DNA of 64,000 bases. Origin: Progne subis subis. Taxonomy: Eukaryota; Chordata; Aves; Passeriformes; Hirundinidae. Below, one piece after another: positions 1 through 13,540 of the stretch. The stretch spans positions 1,860,001-1,924,000 of the forward strand of contig JAKJHU010000057.1 of NCBI GenBank assembly GCA_022316685.1, written 5' to 3'. The position numbers and the translations under genes are program-made. Numbering within the stretch: the stretch's first letter is position 1; every line of letters starts with the position of its first letter. The notes beneath the pieces were generated by a model, which was not told the DNA's origin, made no database searches, and saw only the letters and a program-made list of their open reading frames with translations.

Positions 1-324
1 TAAATGTCCCACAGGCCACAACAGATATACAATGAGGCCAACAAAACCTGTAAATGAAAATTTTCTCTTGTGAGAACTCCCACTGTAAATGCACACCGTA
101 CCCTTACTGCCCAATTTTTAGTTGTTAACACTTCACAGTCTGAGAACAAAAGATTTAGAACATCCCAAAAGATTTACTGTGACTTTTGGGAGTCACCAAC
201 AAAAAAGCAAATTTGCTTTGAGGACTGCTCTGAGTCTACAGATTCTGTGTTTCCCTGAGCACCAGTGCAGCTCTAGGTAGATGTAATATATCATACCTGT
301 AGGTGCAGAACATTTTCTCTGTTG

Positions 325-338
325 TTTTTTTTTTTTTT
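325..338. repeat. T14 homopolymer run
   Basis: An uninterrupted run of 14 T, followed by GG and five more T. It is a simple homopolymer with no recognisable retroelement body on either side. Confidence 0.9.
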
Positions 339-1210
339 GGTTTTTGTAGGTCATAATACTATTCTCTTTCACAACAGAGCTAGGTAACCCATGCCAAACT
401 AGGAGGAGAGCAACTTTGTTTCATAGCTGAGCCAATTCACAAACTGCCACAGAAAGGATTTCTTTTATCTCAGTTTTTAGTAGCATGAGGAGTGGTATTT
501 ATTGAGCTGGGTGCTGCTGCTGTTGCCTCTGCTTGCTAGATGTCACAAGTAATGAATGGACCCAGTGCATCACACTTCACTGTGCGTGCTCCCGGATGCT
601 TTGATGATGAAAGGAGCCTGACTCCTGCTTTCACATCAGCTACAGGAATGACTGGGATTCACTTTTTCATTTGAATGAACACACAGAGTATCTAAACTGC
701 CTTTTAAAATGCCAAGAGGTAAAGAATATATCACAGTCCTTGGATAACTGCCACTGCAAAGAACACAGGATCTATTCCAGTCCAAGCTGTTCTAGCTTTA
801 CTGTTGCCTATGTGAATCTGTTACCTCGTGCTTGATACTTGTCTGCAGCACACAGACGGCACATACAGATGTAAACTGGTACTTGTACCCACAAAGCTGT
901 TATGTTTCCTCTTCCTTAACAGTTCATGATTCTGCTGTATCTGACAAATGTTGTCGTACACCCATTGACTCTTTCTAAACAATTATATTCCCAATTAGAT
1001 GTAAGGTGCCAATACATTTTTGTGTGCTGGAATGGTCTGTAAAGTCAAAGAGAGCTCAATTCTAAGAAAACCTCTGATTTTATGGTCATTTTTTTTTTGT
1101 GACTATCCATAGTGCATCCTTACAATGAGAAGGCTGAAGGGAGCAGCTTCCAGGATAAAGACATTTCTGAGGCAAAGATAAGCATGTAAGAGGTACCTGG
1201 CTGTAGCTTG

Positions 1211-1247
1211 GTGTGTGTGTGTTTGTTTGGTTTGGTTTGGTTTTTTT
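1211..1247. repeat. (GT)n then (TTTGG)n low-complexity tract
   Basis: About six GT units run into GTTTGTTTGG and then TTTGGTTTGG repeats, ending in T7. It is a compound G/T-only strand with strong purine/pyrimidine asymmetry. It is most simply explained by replication slippage. Confidence 0.85.
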
Positions 1248-2314
1248 CCCTAGAAAAAAGGAACTATCAGTTATGGGATGTGATTGGGGCTGAGAATCCA
1301 CAGAATACCCTGTTTTCACTTTCTTTGGGGCTTGAGTGGACATGAGTTATAAGCAGGTAAAAGAGGCTGCTCTCTGTAAAGGAAGCTTCTCCAGATACCA
1401 AACACAGCTGTACTGTGAGTTTAGACTCCTGGTTAAGACCAGCAGGGGTGAGGAGGGCAAAAATAATACACCTACTTTTGGGACTACCTCATTTCCACAG
1501 CAACCATGGCAAACTGGCTTCACCTTCACTCACAAAGTATTGTTCTGGGCCCAAGTAGATAAATTAGTTTGTATTTTCTTTCCCATTTAAATATTGTTTC
1601 TAATGAGACTACTGCAAGACTACATATTTGAAGTGAGAGGTGTCAGTGGGTGCTTGTCTTCAATGTCTCAGTTTCCTTTTCTGAGTGCTAATGGCAGAGA
1701 CCGCCCACATATCCCATAACCGATACGGTTCTGCCTTTCGGGAATCGTGTGGTTACAGGCAAACCAGTATTTACTCCTGGAACTATGCTATATTTAGCAG
1801 CCCTGCAATTGTTGTCCCGTCTGCCTTGTTGCAATCCTCTGGGATGTCCTGTCCTGCAGTTCCAGGTGTGCTCAGGGAGCAGAATCAGGCCAGGAATTGT
1901 GCAGCAGAAACTTTAGACTTAGTTGTTCAGATATGTAGATGGGATGAATGCCCAATGTTTTGCAGCTCAAGATCATAAAGCTCATGTCCAAAAGTTCTCC
2001 CACAGAACATATCACAATTGTGCCTACAATCACAATTCTCAAAGATGACAAGTTTCATGGTTTCATTTCTAAGTCCTTTCCACATCAGAACTATATGAAA
2101 ACATGATTTATTTATTCTTAATTAGAAACAGTAAAATTTTCCAGTTTCACTGGAGCTGTATACATCCTCAAACACTAGGTAGAAATTAACACCTTTTTGG
2201 TGAATTCAGTCTACGAAGTTTCAAAATCTGGAAAGTACATGTGGTTTGGCAATTAATTCTGATAATATTACAAGTTCAGTGAATTTTTTCCCAGGTCCAT
2301 GGATGTTTTTTTCC

Positions 2315-2331
2315 AAAAAAAAAAAAAAAAA
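2315..2331. repeat. A17 homopolymer run
   Basis: Seventeen A in a row, preceded a few bases upstream by T7, so the two could pair as a weak A/T hairpin. I recognise no retroposed body upstream. Confidence 0.9.
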
Positions 2332-5300
2332 TCATGGCTCTATTTTGTAAAATATGTGGATTATTTTTCATTTTGTAGATTTTTTTCAAGTAAAGCAAAT
2401 TGGACAGTTTGTATTCAGCAGCAGAACACATTTTGAACAATACATAGGTAATGGAGCAAAAGATGTATAGGGTAAAAACATGTGCTGAACATATGTAGTC
2501 CTCTGATGCATGCCAAACTTAATTAAAAATCAGACCCTAATTTGCTGTGGGATCTAGACAGCATACCAGTTTGTCCAGATGTTTATAAATGAGAAAAATA
2601 TATTCTCTATTGTAAGTCTGCATATGCAGACTCTGGGAAACTATTGTCCAAGTGTTTTACACTCTCAGTTCCTTAAATAAAAATGTTCACATTGTTGAAG
2701 GTATAGTTTATAAATCCTAAATACAATTGAGACCCTCTGAGGATTGCCCAATTTATGTGAAAGAGACTCAATGTAAAGCCATGTATGGAAGTCTTAATAA
2801 AACCCTCTGAGAATAGAGGTCCTTAGGCTATTCAACAGAAGTTTGTCAGCCTTTCTTCTGGAGTACAAGGCAAGCCATAGATTCAGATTTTCAGTACTTC
2901 TTTTGTATACAGCATGAAAAATGGAGGAAAAAACCACTATCTTCTAATATTTTTGTCCATTTTAGTGATATAGAGTATCTGTTACAGACAACTATTTCAG
3001 TTCACAAGTTTAGTGACAGTCCTTTATTTTAGCAGTGTAACACAGGCAGCAGTCAGAGGACTTTGAAATCCAGTATATTGATGTATGTACTCATTAAATG
3101 CAATTCTGATTCTGAAATTTAATTACTAGCCTTCATGCCATAAAGAATTGTATTACAGTTACAAAAAAGGTAAAACACCACAAAAAACCACCAAGCCCAA
3201 AAACGTATTTAAAATACCTGTTTCCACCATTTTCAGTCATCTACTCAAGAAAATAAATTAACTGCAAAATTGCCTTGGGAATTATTTATGTAGTAATTTA
3301 ATCAAGTCATATTTTTTTTAAGAGAACTACTTATAGAATAGGGAAAAAAATTGTGTTTTATATCACTCAAGTTTTCTTAATGTAACTTTTTTTAATATTG
3401 TTAGCTTTGATAAAATAATAACAAAAACCTATAACTGGTAGTGTTTATTGAGTGTAGTGGAAAATGGAAAATTTCTGACCGCTGTATGAAACACTGACAA
3501 AATCTGATGCGCTCTTTTGCAACCTTTGGGCACATCACTGTCAAACAGAAGACTCAGTACTCCTGTATCAGCTTTAACTGGCACGCAAGCAAAGTTTTGT
3601 TGTTATCAATGCAATTAATTCAATTATTCAAATTAAACCAAAATATTTTCTTTATTACACATGACATTTTCAATACCCTCTTTGCTAGAAAACTAGTTTC
3701 TATTTAAGAATGTTTAAAGCAGCCAATTCTCCCCCTGCCTTTCATTTAATATTTTCCTCTTTATATTGTGAATAATATAATAGTACTGAAGTTTAAAAAA
3801 AGGACTAAGTGATGGCTCAAAATTGGAGTCATGTGTCCCATTATCAGCAGGGAGTTCCTAATTTAAGACCAAGGTCTTGAAATGATGAGAGACAGCTAAT
3901 GATGAGACCTCTGCTCTGCACAGAGTTCAACTACTTCCCCTCTTCCCTTGGACTTTCCACAGCTCCTTTTACTCCGGTTGTGAGCTCTTTAGAAATGTCT
4001 CTGTTGTTATGCTTTTAACATTCAGCAGAAAGGCATAGCCTTTCTTGGTTGCCTTCTGGGCAATGAAATAAAATATGTGATTGGTCTTGTATTTCTAGGG
4101 AAAGGACTCTTGATAGAAAGGAATTTCTGTGTCCCCTTTTTACTGTGAGAAACATCACAGAAAGACTCTGCATCAAGTCACAGATTTTTTTATCATGGCA
4201 TAAATATCATGAAAACATGACAGATTTTAGCTTGCTAAGAATATTGTAAGCCAGAAGCAGCACTGACTACAAAAAAATGTGTTGGAAGTTTTCAGAGTAT
4301 TAAATAACTTCATAATTTCTCAATATGTCTGAATACTCCTTTCTACATACATTGTTATGGAACCTCTCATGTAAATGGATTAATTCAGTAATTGTTTTTC
4401 TTCCCACAGTTACTATTAACACACTTTTAATATTTTTCCTGTTATTTTAACCATTATTTAGGTCTTTACAATGGTAGAATTCTATGGTCTATTGTGCCAT
4501 TTCCTGGTAGACCAAAAATGCCACCAGCATTTCTTATCTTGTCTTCAGCACCAGCTGACAATAGCCTCTGCTGGTCTATGTGTGTAGTAGAGCTGGGTGG
4601 AGACTCAGCTCAACTGAGCAGGACAGAAGAAACAGAAACTTCTGCCTTAAAGCTTTTTCCTAACAGTTGTCTGTACAGCAACAAGCAAAAGAGAGAAATA
4701 GAATAATTTTTTAAAAAGCAAGGAAAATTCTCCCAAGGCCACCCAATCCTCTTACCTGACATTTAATAACTTGCAACAAAGGGACATAATTATTTCTATT
4801 TCATCTTCTGTTAATCAGTTACTTTTCCTTCAATTATAAATTAGTCAAGGAAAGAAAAACCTTGTTTTGTTCATTTGCAGCTGTTGAAGAAGTCCCATTT
4901 TGATGTGCAATGCTCACACTGTAACACCTGCATTGGTATCAGCAGGACACTCCACTGTCAACAGACAGCACCTTGGAATTTCTCCTTAGGTTTAATTAGA
5001 GCAGAATCCTGCTTTCTCCGTCTCATTGTTTTCATGTAATGCTACAAGATGATTATTAGCAATTTAAGAATTGTTTCTTAAGACTTTACAAAATATGAAA
5101 TAGAACAGAAAAATAGCACATTCTGGAAAAATAAGATCACAAAAATGGGTTTGAAACAGTTATGGTCTGGTTCATTATTAACAGTTTTTCTATGTTTTCA
5201 TGCTGTACATCATTGCTCAAAGATTTAGATGTAAGAATCATAAGCTTAATGAGAAGCAATATTTTTCCTTACACTGTAATTTTCCTGAAAATTACTCTGA

Positions 5301-7399
5301 AGAGCTGTTAAGAGAAGCACAGACAAGGAGTAAGTCCTGTCCTGTAAAGCCGGGAAGGTTCCACACGTGAGGAGCTCAAACATTCTGACAAGGTCACCCA
5401 ATCAACCAGTGTTGGTGACTGTGGATAAATACTGACTTCTGATTCCAATGTAATTAATGACTATTTAAGGTGGTCTCAACGGCAAGTCAAAACTGAAGTG
5501 TACTGATCTAATTCTCTGTAAAATCTGCAAACATCTATATGAAGCTATAGGGTTTGAATTAGTTGATCAGTCAATGAACAGATGCTAAAGCCAAGACACA
5601 TCTTAGAAAGTAAACAGTGCATGAATGTATTTGTAATGGTAAAATGTATTTGTTGGTAAAAATCTGAGGATTTAAATATTGAAATGTCAACACAAAGTCT
5701 GAAATTTTGAGACAGAGACACTTAATAGCTAGCTTGCTTTCAGCTAGAACCATTGCTATTAGTGGCAAACTACGTTATTCGTTAATTTTTTTTCTCCTTT
5801 CGCTTCCCCTAGAGGGAAGATGATAATTCATTGGTATTCCCTGGTATTGACTGAGTTTTAATATTTGTAGTCAAAAGAATAATTTGTGCAAGTGAACAAG
5901 ACTTATCCCTTCCAAAGGTTCAGTATTCTGTTAAGTGCTCTAATTGCTGTCAAATCATGATGTCACCTGTCTGTCTCACCAAATTAACCGGTAAATAATA
6001 AATCTGCAAACATCAGTACTCTAACAGTCTTGACTCATGTTCAGGTAATTGCACACATACTAATTTTCACTGGCACGTTCCTCTTTGTAGATACACAGCA
6101 CAGATATACGATCTGCAAGAACAAGGGAAAGGCAACACGCAGAAACAACTCAGACACTTCAAACTGTGGTTAATATTTTTGTCCAACTACTGGAAAAGCT
6201 GCCAGTACATACTTTTCTGTGACTGCAAAACTTCAGGAAGTGAGGCTCTCTTACACCATTTGAAGGGGCAGCACAAGACAGCCCAAGGGTGGGAATTCAC
6301 AGCCAAGTATTATGGACAAAGTGACAATCTTGCCTTCTACCATTACTGCAGTGAGAAAACAGCTTGGTGGAAATCTTTAGCTGAAGCAGCAGCAGGACAG
6401 ATAATTCCCCTGGGGAAAACAAGAATGAAGGGAGCAGAATATAATCCCAGAAATACTGGAGAGGCATAATTTAGCTAGGTCTCATTTAATCCTTTGATAA
6501 TCCATCATTTAAGAGTGAGATTTTAGATCATGATGCAGTAGGGATCTGAACTTTATCTCTCAAATTAAACTCTTCCTTCCTTGCAAGATCTATATAGGTT
6601 AAATTGTCTCACAGTCTGTATTATTTAAAAGTATTAGAATCTTCAACACTGCATCTACAGCTGCCTCACAAGAAAGTCAAACACAAAACATACACGAATA
6701 AATTTTTATGCAGGTCCTTACCTAGAAATTTTTGTAACAGAATGTTAACAAAGCTATGAGCTATACTTATCATTGTAAAACAATTTCCTCACGTCTTTTA
6801 GGGCTGCAAAGAACCACCTGCCTGCCTGTGGCAGTACGCCAGAAACCAACTGCTTGATTTACACCCACCAGCTTCCTATGAGCTGTGGGAGTGTAACCTT
6901 AACCACCATCTTCTTGCACAAAAGATCCTGAGAACCAAGGGGTTTTTTCTTCCCCCAGAAGAGCACAGTGAATGAAATATTAAACATACTTCCTGCCTCC
7001 ACATTCTCAGAGCCTGACAGGGATAAGACTTTTTTAGGAAATCAACTACTATTTTTCATGCAACTTGAGAAATGTTAGCTTAGTCAAATTTTTCTGTGCT
7101 ACAGTAAGAATCTGACTATATACTGTCAGCTTTGTAAAAGTAGTTAGGCACTTAAATCTCAATAGTGTTAGAGAAATTAGGCATCTGAGGATTCAAACTT
7201 TGGCTGTTATGCTATAGCTAGTCTTAATGCCCAGTTCCAGAGCTGAAATAATAAACTGCTGCCCTGGATGTTTTAAGGATCCATCTCTACTATAGGATTT
7301 GTTTGTGAAATGTTGTTTGCACGAGGCAATAATTAATTTTATACACAGTTATAGGCCCACATGGAAGAATCTGTAAAGCAGTATAGTATCTAGGAAGAA

Positions 7400-7433
7400 C
7401 AAAACAAAACAAAAACAAAACAAAACAAAAAAA
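7400..7433. repeat. (AAAAC)n microsatellite
   Basis: Imperfect AAAAC pentamers with one AAAAAC variant, ending in an A-run. A second run of 13 A follows at 7458-7470. The unit is the complement of the (TTTTG)n array near 34.4 kb. Such A/C arrays are common in vertebrate, including avian, genomes. Confidence 0.9.
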
Positions 7434-8499
7434 GAAATAGTTTCTTTAGGAGAAATTAAAAAAAAAAAAATAGTATGGTAAACCATTGTCACTACTAGAA
7501 CATCACCCACTAATTAAAGATGCTTCTCAAAATCTCAAATGTTTATAAAATATAGGTAAGAGCAATACATAGGCTAGCTTGGACACTAGGGCTAGACTTT
7601 CTTTTCAGATTTTGGGCCATGTCTGGGTGTCCACACAGCATCACTCACAGCTAATGCCAAAGAGTCCTTTCTTTATTCCTTGTGCAGCTTCTAGGGGGAA
7701 TTTTTTTTCCCATGGGTACAAAAGGGATCATATTCACATCACTGACTATTGGTTCACAAAATAAAACCTCACTCACAAGTTTCTAAAATAATTTCCTCTA
7801 GAAAGAATCCAGATGGCAGATTAATTTATTTATGTGGTTGTCTGTATAACTCTCTGAAGATTACAACCAGTTCTTTGCACACTTCTTTGGGCAGCTCCCT
7901 CTTTCAAGGAGATGCAAAAGCTGGATACAAAGAAGCGTATGGATCACCGGTGTTGCAATGGTCTTCCCAGCTGTCTGCAGCCTTAACGTCTCTCTCTGCC
8001 CTTCCATAGTTAGAATGGGACTTAGTAAATAAAATTAGTTGCCTTAAAATTAGAAAGAGTGAACGAATTGCTGGTAAACAATTATTCTGGTTAACTATAT
8101 CTAGTAAAAGGTGCTGCTTTTTTACACTGTGAGATCCTGGAAATGCACTCAATTTTGCTTCCCTGATCAAATTTTGCAAAATTACCTTCTCATATTACTC
8201 ATTGATGCAACAAAATGAGGATGCTTGCTCACTTGAAAAGTCATTCTATGCCTTCTCACTTGTGGCCTAAAAACTATTGCAAGAAACGAAATGCACAGAA
8301 GCTGTTCTTAGCAGATACTAAGTTCCACAGACCCTATTCATTGCAAGCAGATTCAGCACGCAGGATAGTTTAAAGCATCTGCAGCTGTCCTACACACTTT
8401 TCAACAGTTTACTCTAAGGCATTTTATCTGCTTTTATCTCCCCTGGTTTTCCAGTCAGAATATTTCTGTAGCTCATTTTACTCCCATTGCCATGTGTTT

Positions 8500-8880
8500 C
8501 CAGCGCTCGGTCAGTCAGATTGTGTTTCATTCAGTGACTGTGCCCACACCCAGCAGCGCTGCTAAGCACAAGCTCCCATCGTAGTACATCGACTGGTTCC
8601 AGCTGGCTCTCGCTGGGGACCCTTGGAGGAACGCGCTGCCCACAGGAGCTGAGCGCTGACTGCTGCAGCCCCTCCTGATATGATGCAGCTGTTGGTTTGC
8701 AGAGCATGGCTCAGCAAGGCTGCTCCTCAGCCCCAGGAGGGAAAATACCCCCAGCACTCTCTCCAGGCACCACAGCACTGCTGCACTGCTCTTACCTGGC
8801 AGTGGATAATGCAGAAATTCCCAGCTTTTCCTAGTATCAGATAAGCTAGCTGCTATTACAGGGAGAGAGTGCTGCATCAC
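8500..8880. other. Isolated GC/CpG-rich pocket
   Basis: Composition changes sharply from the AT-rich surroundings. CpG dinucleotides cluster, and AGCGCT occurs three times (8502, 8555, 8652), once inside a perfect 12-base palindrome at 8552-8563. The minus strand has a 117-codon open frame (8527-8880), but its translation has no recognisable domain and the openness is expected from the base composition. It could be a small regulatory element, an old exon or a degraded mobile element. None of these can be shown from sequence alone. Confidence 0.4.
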
Positions 8881-8899
8881 TCAGGTTACTAAAATGAGT

Positions 8900-8925
8900 C
8901 TAATTAGCTAACTAGATTAACTAGG
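8900..8925. promoter_or_regulatory. Clustered CTAATTAG / CTAACTAG homeodomain-like motifs
   Basis: CTAATTAG, CTAACTAG and TTAACTAG follow one another within about 25 bases. TAATTA is the classic homeodomain core, and close repeats are typical of enhancer DNA but also arise readily in AT-rich sequence. Function is inferred only. Confidence 0.25.
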
Positions 8926-10861
8926 CTGTGATATTTCTACTCAATAAGGCTTTAAAAGCCTATATATACTTAACCTATTTTACCCTCTTTTCTCTCCCAT
9001 CCCTCACTTCTATGCAGGTCAATGTTTAAAAATATATCTAACAACCATTTTTGAATCTAACTTTTTTCCTGTTCTCATTACTGTCTGTAACAATGGAGAG
9101 TTGTTTCATCCAGCCCAAGATGGCTTTGTAGGTTTGTTTTCTGCGTACATTAGTTTTCTTCTTGTATTTCTTTTCCTACTGGGTATAAGGATCTCACAGG
9201 AGAAGATCACATGTGAAGAAACTCATGGTTATTTCTTTGTTGACAGTGAGATTTGGTGAGTGGAAGGAGGTGAACATTGGGAGAACGATTGCTATTTGAG
9301 TATATCTTACCACAGCTTCACCAGAAAGACACAAAACCATTACGCCAAAACTAACAATGAGGGTGGAAGATGGGAATATCTGTCACATCCCACAACCTGA
9401 TTTCATCTTTCATGTGTTTTTGGCCAGCTGTTGCCGTTGCACCTCACACAGCAGCTCTGGTGTGCATTATCTCTCTCCCTCTCATTCATTTGTATCCACA
9501 AAGTGCACCTTCAGGTGAAAGAAAGGCTGTTTATTTGTTTTCATCATCAACAAAGGTTTTCGTCATGTAGCTGTTCCCTGTTTTCTCCACAGGGCCGTTG
9601 TACCTAGATTCTGATCATTGTCTAAGATGTTCAATTGAACTATGCAAACCAAGGAGGCCATTTTAGGATGTTGGTTTTTCTCACTGATGGTTTTCTAGCC
9701 CTGTTTTAGCAGGTGTCCTTTTTTTCCCAAGAAAAAAGGCCAGATTTTATCTACCACAATACAAATTATCAGCTTATTAAATGGCACTGCCAAGGTATAA
9801 TAGTGCTTTATTGTTGAGAAAATTTAAGTTCATGTTGATGATACCCATGGACAAAGGAAAGACAAGCATGTAACAGGAGTTCGGAGATTGTATTAAAAAC
9901 CTGCTCCTTTTTTCAATTATTAAAATGGTGGGGCACGGTGGAAGAGGTGAGAAAGAAAGAGAGATAATGTGGTAAAAAGGGGTGTTCCTGGTATTGTGCT
10001 TCCTTTTCTAGTTTGTATTTTGTGATCATAGCATTAGGTCTTTAAGTTAAATGGATTTGTTATGAAGGTCAGGTTGTATATTATTGTAAACAGCTGTGCT
10101 TGAACAGCTGCTGGTGTTCATAACTAATGGATATGTTATTCTAGTAAGATATGTACTTATAGTATAACTGCAGTATTTTTTCTTTAAAAGCACATATCCA
10201 GTCTAGGGATCTAATTCTGTACCTTTAGTTCAAAGTAAACCTTTGCTATTTCAAAGATGAAGCTCTTAATACTTAAAAACTGCCTTTTAAAATATTAGTG
10301 TAGGAAGTCAAGTAAACAGTTTTCTGTGATTCACAGACTCTAATAGAAATCTAAATTTTCCCAAAGCTCCATTATCTGATACTCACAATCAAGCAAGCAG
10401 TTTTTTTGTTTATCCACTTCTGTTAAAATTCTCAGCAGTAAGTCCTTGCTATTCTCTGGTTGCAGCAGGGAGAGAACTACCTGTAACAAACCATCTAATC
10501 AGCAATGAACTCCTACACCAGCTTTCATGTGCAGGGTCCTTGTAATATTTTGTCTTGTCAGTGCAAGGGCTCTGTTTCCACAAGGCTGCATAGCTGAAAA
10601 TAGGAAACATCCCTTTCTAAAGCACTGTGCAAGATCCATCCACCTGCAGATAATAATTGGAATATACCACTAAACCATACAGTATTTAAAAGAGCATACA
10701 GATTTGAAAACAGAAATTATTTGATCAGTTTAAAATTTCCCAAAATGGTCATTGACTTCTGCACTGAGCAGCTACACTTATAGTACATTGGACAGCCCTG
10801 CTTTGAAAATGTTTTTGGCTTGCAATCAAAAAAGTAGAAAGTATAAGTTGGAAGTACATTG

Positions 10862-10875
10862 AAATAAATTTATTT
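10862..10875. repeat. 14-base perfect palindrome AAATAAATTTATTT
   Basis: This sequence equals its own reverse complement. It is followed directly by GCAAAT, giving the string TTTATTTGCAAAT, which recurs near 11.15 kb as part of a second palindrome. Short AT palindromes of this kind are expected by chance at low frequency. Confidence 0.7.
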
Positions 10876-11144
10876 GCAAATGTCTTAGTGAAATTTGAAT
10901 CCATGTCTCAGTTGCAATACTCCATTTTGTACTGAAATAATCAGTGAGTCCCACATCGAAACAGTAGGCCTTCTCCAACATAAAGAAAAGCTAGGGAAAT
11001 TATTCACAAATGTTTGCATGAATTCTAAATTGCTTTTCTATTCAAAAGTGTTCACACCCCTTTTGGTGATTAATCCTGGAACATTTGTGCTAATGGACAT
11101 CTGCCCACACAAATGTTTGGCTTTTCACTAAGTGACAACTTATT

Positions 11145-11158
11145 TTATTTGCAAATAA
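11145..11158. repeat. 14-base perfect palindrome TTATTTGCAAATAA
   Basis: Self-complementary sequence containing the octamer-like core ATTTGCAAAT. It could bind a POU or C/EBP-type dimer, but this is inference from motif shape only. Confidence 0.6.
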
Positions 11159-11344
11159 GGTATTGGTGCCTCAGTAGGCACTCACCGTCACCCAGTCAAA
11201 GATTAGGAGCAGTGACACATGGTTTAGCTTACTAATCTTATATAATAGAGTTGTGAATAGGCAAAGATATACCAGAATTAACAGTTAAGGAATACCTCAT
11301 GAGTAGAAATGTGCTCTGGATAAGTGTTTGGCACACCAAACTGG

Positions 11345-11396
11345 AAAAAAACCCCAAAAAATCAACCAAAAGAACTCCAAAAACCCCACTCAAACC
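11345..11396. repeat. A/C-rich low-complexity tract
   Basis: Mostly A and C on the plus strand, with repeated CCCC and AAAA blocks and almost no G. Similar tracts appear near 23.0, 26.7, 41.04 and 52.9 kb, so this is a recurring compositional class in the window rather than a single event. Confidence 0.75.
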
Positions 11397-11424
11397 CTAG
11401 GCTGCTGTGAAAATAGGAAAAGGG

Positions 11425-11450
11425 CTGCTTTCAAGGGTCTGCTTTCAAGG
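11425..11450. repeat. 14-base-period tandem duplication
   Basis: CTGCTTTCAAGG occurs at 11425-11436 and again at 11439-11450, separated by GT. This is a clean slippage-type duplication of one 14-base unit. Confidence 0.85.
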
Positions 11451-13398
11451 TGACAGCATTGGTCAGTGTGCTAATCCAGTGGCACAGGAAATGAGCTGAT
11501 ATCCCACTCTCAAGTATTTCATAGACTTTGCAAGAAAGATTTTAAGGAAAAATTTGAAATGGGATATTAGTTGACAGAAATTTCAAAAAGTTTTCAATTC
11601 TGAATGCTAAATAATTACTTCAATGCAAGTGATTATTACTTAAGACATGCTTGGCTCAACAAGCTGTAAGTACCTAGTGATTGCACTCGTATCTGTGGAA
11701 AATACCAAGTTGAAAATCTTTTCTAATTCAGTTTGACACTTGAGTTTGGATTGTTCTGGACAAGCATATGCTCTCTCTAATCCATGGAAAATTACCTCTC
11801 TAGTAGAAGCTTTAGTTTCAATGAATCAACACCTTTGGAGAAAAATTTTTCATCAAGGATCCATCACAGAATTTTCAGCAACTCTGACCTTATCGGTAAT
11901 TCTGTGAGTATATCCAACAAATAATAGCTTTAAAACTTGCAATTTTCATTGCCCAGCTGTCAAGTAGTAATTCTTTTTTTCCTGAGACACATTAGATCTC
12001 TACAAACTTGTAAGTTTAAACAGTTGTCTTATAGATAATCTAGTAGCATTTAATTTTCTTCTCGATTGATTTCAGACATCGGAAAGGTCAGAGCTAATAA
12101 GTGTTTGGATAGGCAAATTCCCAAAACTCTGACATAGAGCAGGTTATGGTGATTCAGCACACTGGTCTCACACCCCAGCAGGGGCTGGTACATAGAACTT
12201 TCCATTTCTAGAGCTTGACAGCTTGTAGTCTCTACTGTTCCTGCAGTGTTCTTTGTTGTCAATATGGTATTAGCTCTCATACTTTAATCAAACTTCCACT
12301 GAGAAATAACAGCAGGCCTAATTCTGCCCATGTTGAAATAGTCAAACTGATTTTAGTGGAAGCAGAATGAAATTATAAACCATTATATACCTGACAGTTC
12401 CTGCATAATTTCAGTTTTGTAGATAATCTTTGCTTTTTGTCTTTAGTCATAGGGTAGTGTTACGTCCCCTTAATGTTATGTCCCTTCTTCTACCCTAGAG
12501 GTAATTGTGTGATAGATGAAGTTGTCACTTTGCCATATCCAGCCTACAGCACGCATTCAACTTTGCTTCAGGAGCTCTCGGCTACTGTATCACTGTCACT
12601 CCTTCTTGCAGACACAGTATCTTCCCAGTCTGCAGCAGCTCTTTCAGCTCAGTATCAACTGGGATAGAAAGGAAACACAAACAGAAGCTCAGAGAAAGCA
12701 AAGTTGTAATTACCATTCAGCCTGCCTGAATATGTCAGCAGCACTTACGCTATTCTACTCAATATATTTAGCAGTGAGGCTGGTGGACTATTTTGTCTAT
12801 TCGCCTTTGTGAAGCTGTCTTGATCATGTGTCTCTCTCATTTAGGTATGTTTAACATCCACAAATGTCTAATATTAAAGTGTGACAGGCAACCCTGCATT
12901 CTGCTCTTGTGTTATGGTGCTATCCACAACAAGGGTTGGACAAGCAGTTTTCTCACTCTTCCTTTTTTGCCAGCCTTCCTTTCGGTGGCTGTTCTTTGCA
13001 ATCAGTTTCTTTTCCTTTCTGCCCACTGCATAAACCCAGCGTTGTGCAATGTGCAATGAGGAACAAGGGTGGCACAGGCTGCTCCTGTGTGCCCCCTGCC
13101 ACTCCAGTTCTCTTGTTCATTAAAAGCTCCTATTGACTTTAAATCAGCTCCACAGGGCTTTGTGTTGACAGAAATTTGCCCAGAGATAATTTGGCTGAAT
13201 TTTTTCTCCAGACTTCAAAGAATCTTGCTCTTGTACATGTAGTTCAGACGGAATTATTGATAAAGTTGGAGTTGAATTAATAAAAAATGCTGCTGGGGCC
13301 ACAGCTATAAATTCTGAACCTGTAATGTGTCATGGATATTGGGGTTTATATCTGATTTTACAGCACCTCAAATCTCTGTGAAACCAAGTCACCAAGTC

Positions 13399-13410
13399 AT
13401 ATATATATAT
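13399..13410. repeat. (AT)6 dinucleotide repeat
   Basis: Six AT units following the partly repeated string AAGTCACCAAGTCA. The same 14-mer appears again near 15.3 kb, which is compatible with chance in a window of this size. Confidence 0.85.
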
Positions 13411-13515
13411 TGTTTGTTATCAGCTTTCTACCCATTTTAGGATTTCAAATTTTATACATTTTTTTTGTATGCATTTTCCCTACAGGTACTTAAGACTGAA
13501 AATGTTCATCACAGT

Positions 13516-13540
13516 AAACAAACAAACAAACAAACAAAAC
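13516..13540. repeat. (AAAC)n microsatellite
   Basis: Six near-perfect AAAC units. It is the same family of A/C tetramer repeat as the larger array at 26.65 kb. Confidence 0.9.

Larger units (their letters stand above)
1..8499. other. Gene-free AT-rich unique sequence
   Basis: I see no gene here. Open frames are short, occur on both strands, and lack flanking splice signals or recognisable protein motifs. The stretch holds a T14 run, a GT/TTTGG low-complexity tract, an A17 run and an (AAAAC)n array, each listed separately. A part near 530-690 is less biased in composition and reads like ordinary conserved-type unique DNA, but that is only an impression. No transposon ends, target-site duplications or RNA genes were recognised. 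Confidence 0.6.

Noticed and set aside
6179..6469. 96-codon plus frame with Cys/His spacing resembling a zinc finger
   Set aside because: The Cys and His positions do not fit the C2H2 spacing and there is no repeat of the module. Length is within chance.
12473..13136. Cluster of overlapping 60-98-codon frames in several frames and both strands
   Set aside because: The mutual overlap and absence of any motif point to locally low stop density rather than coding.
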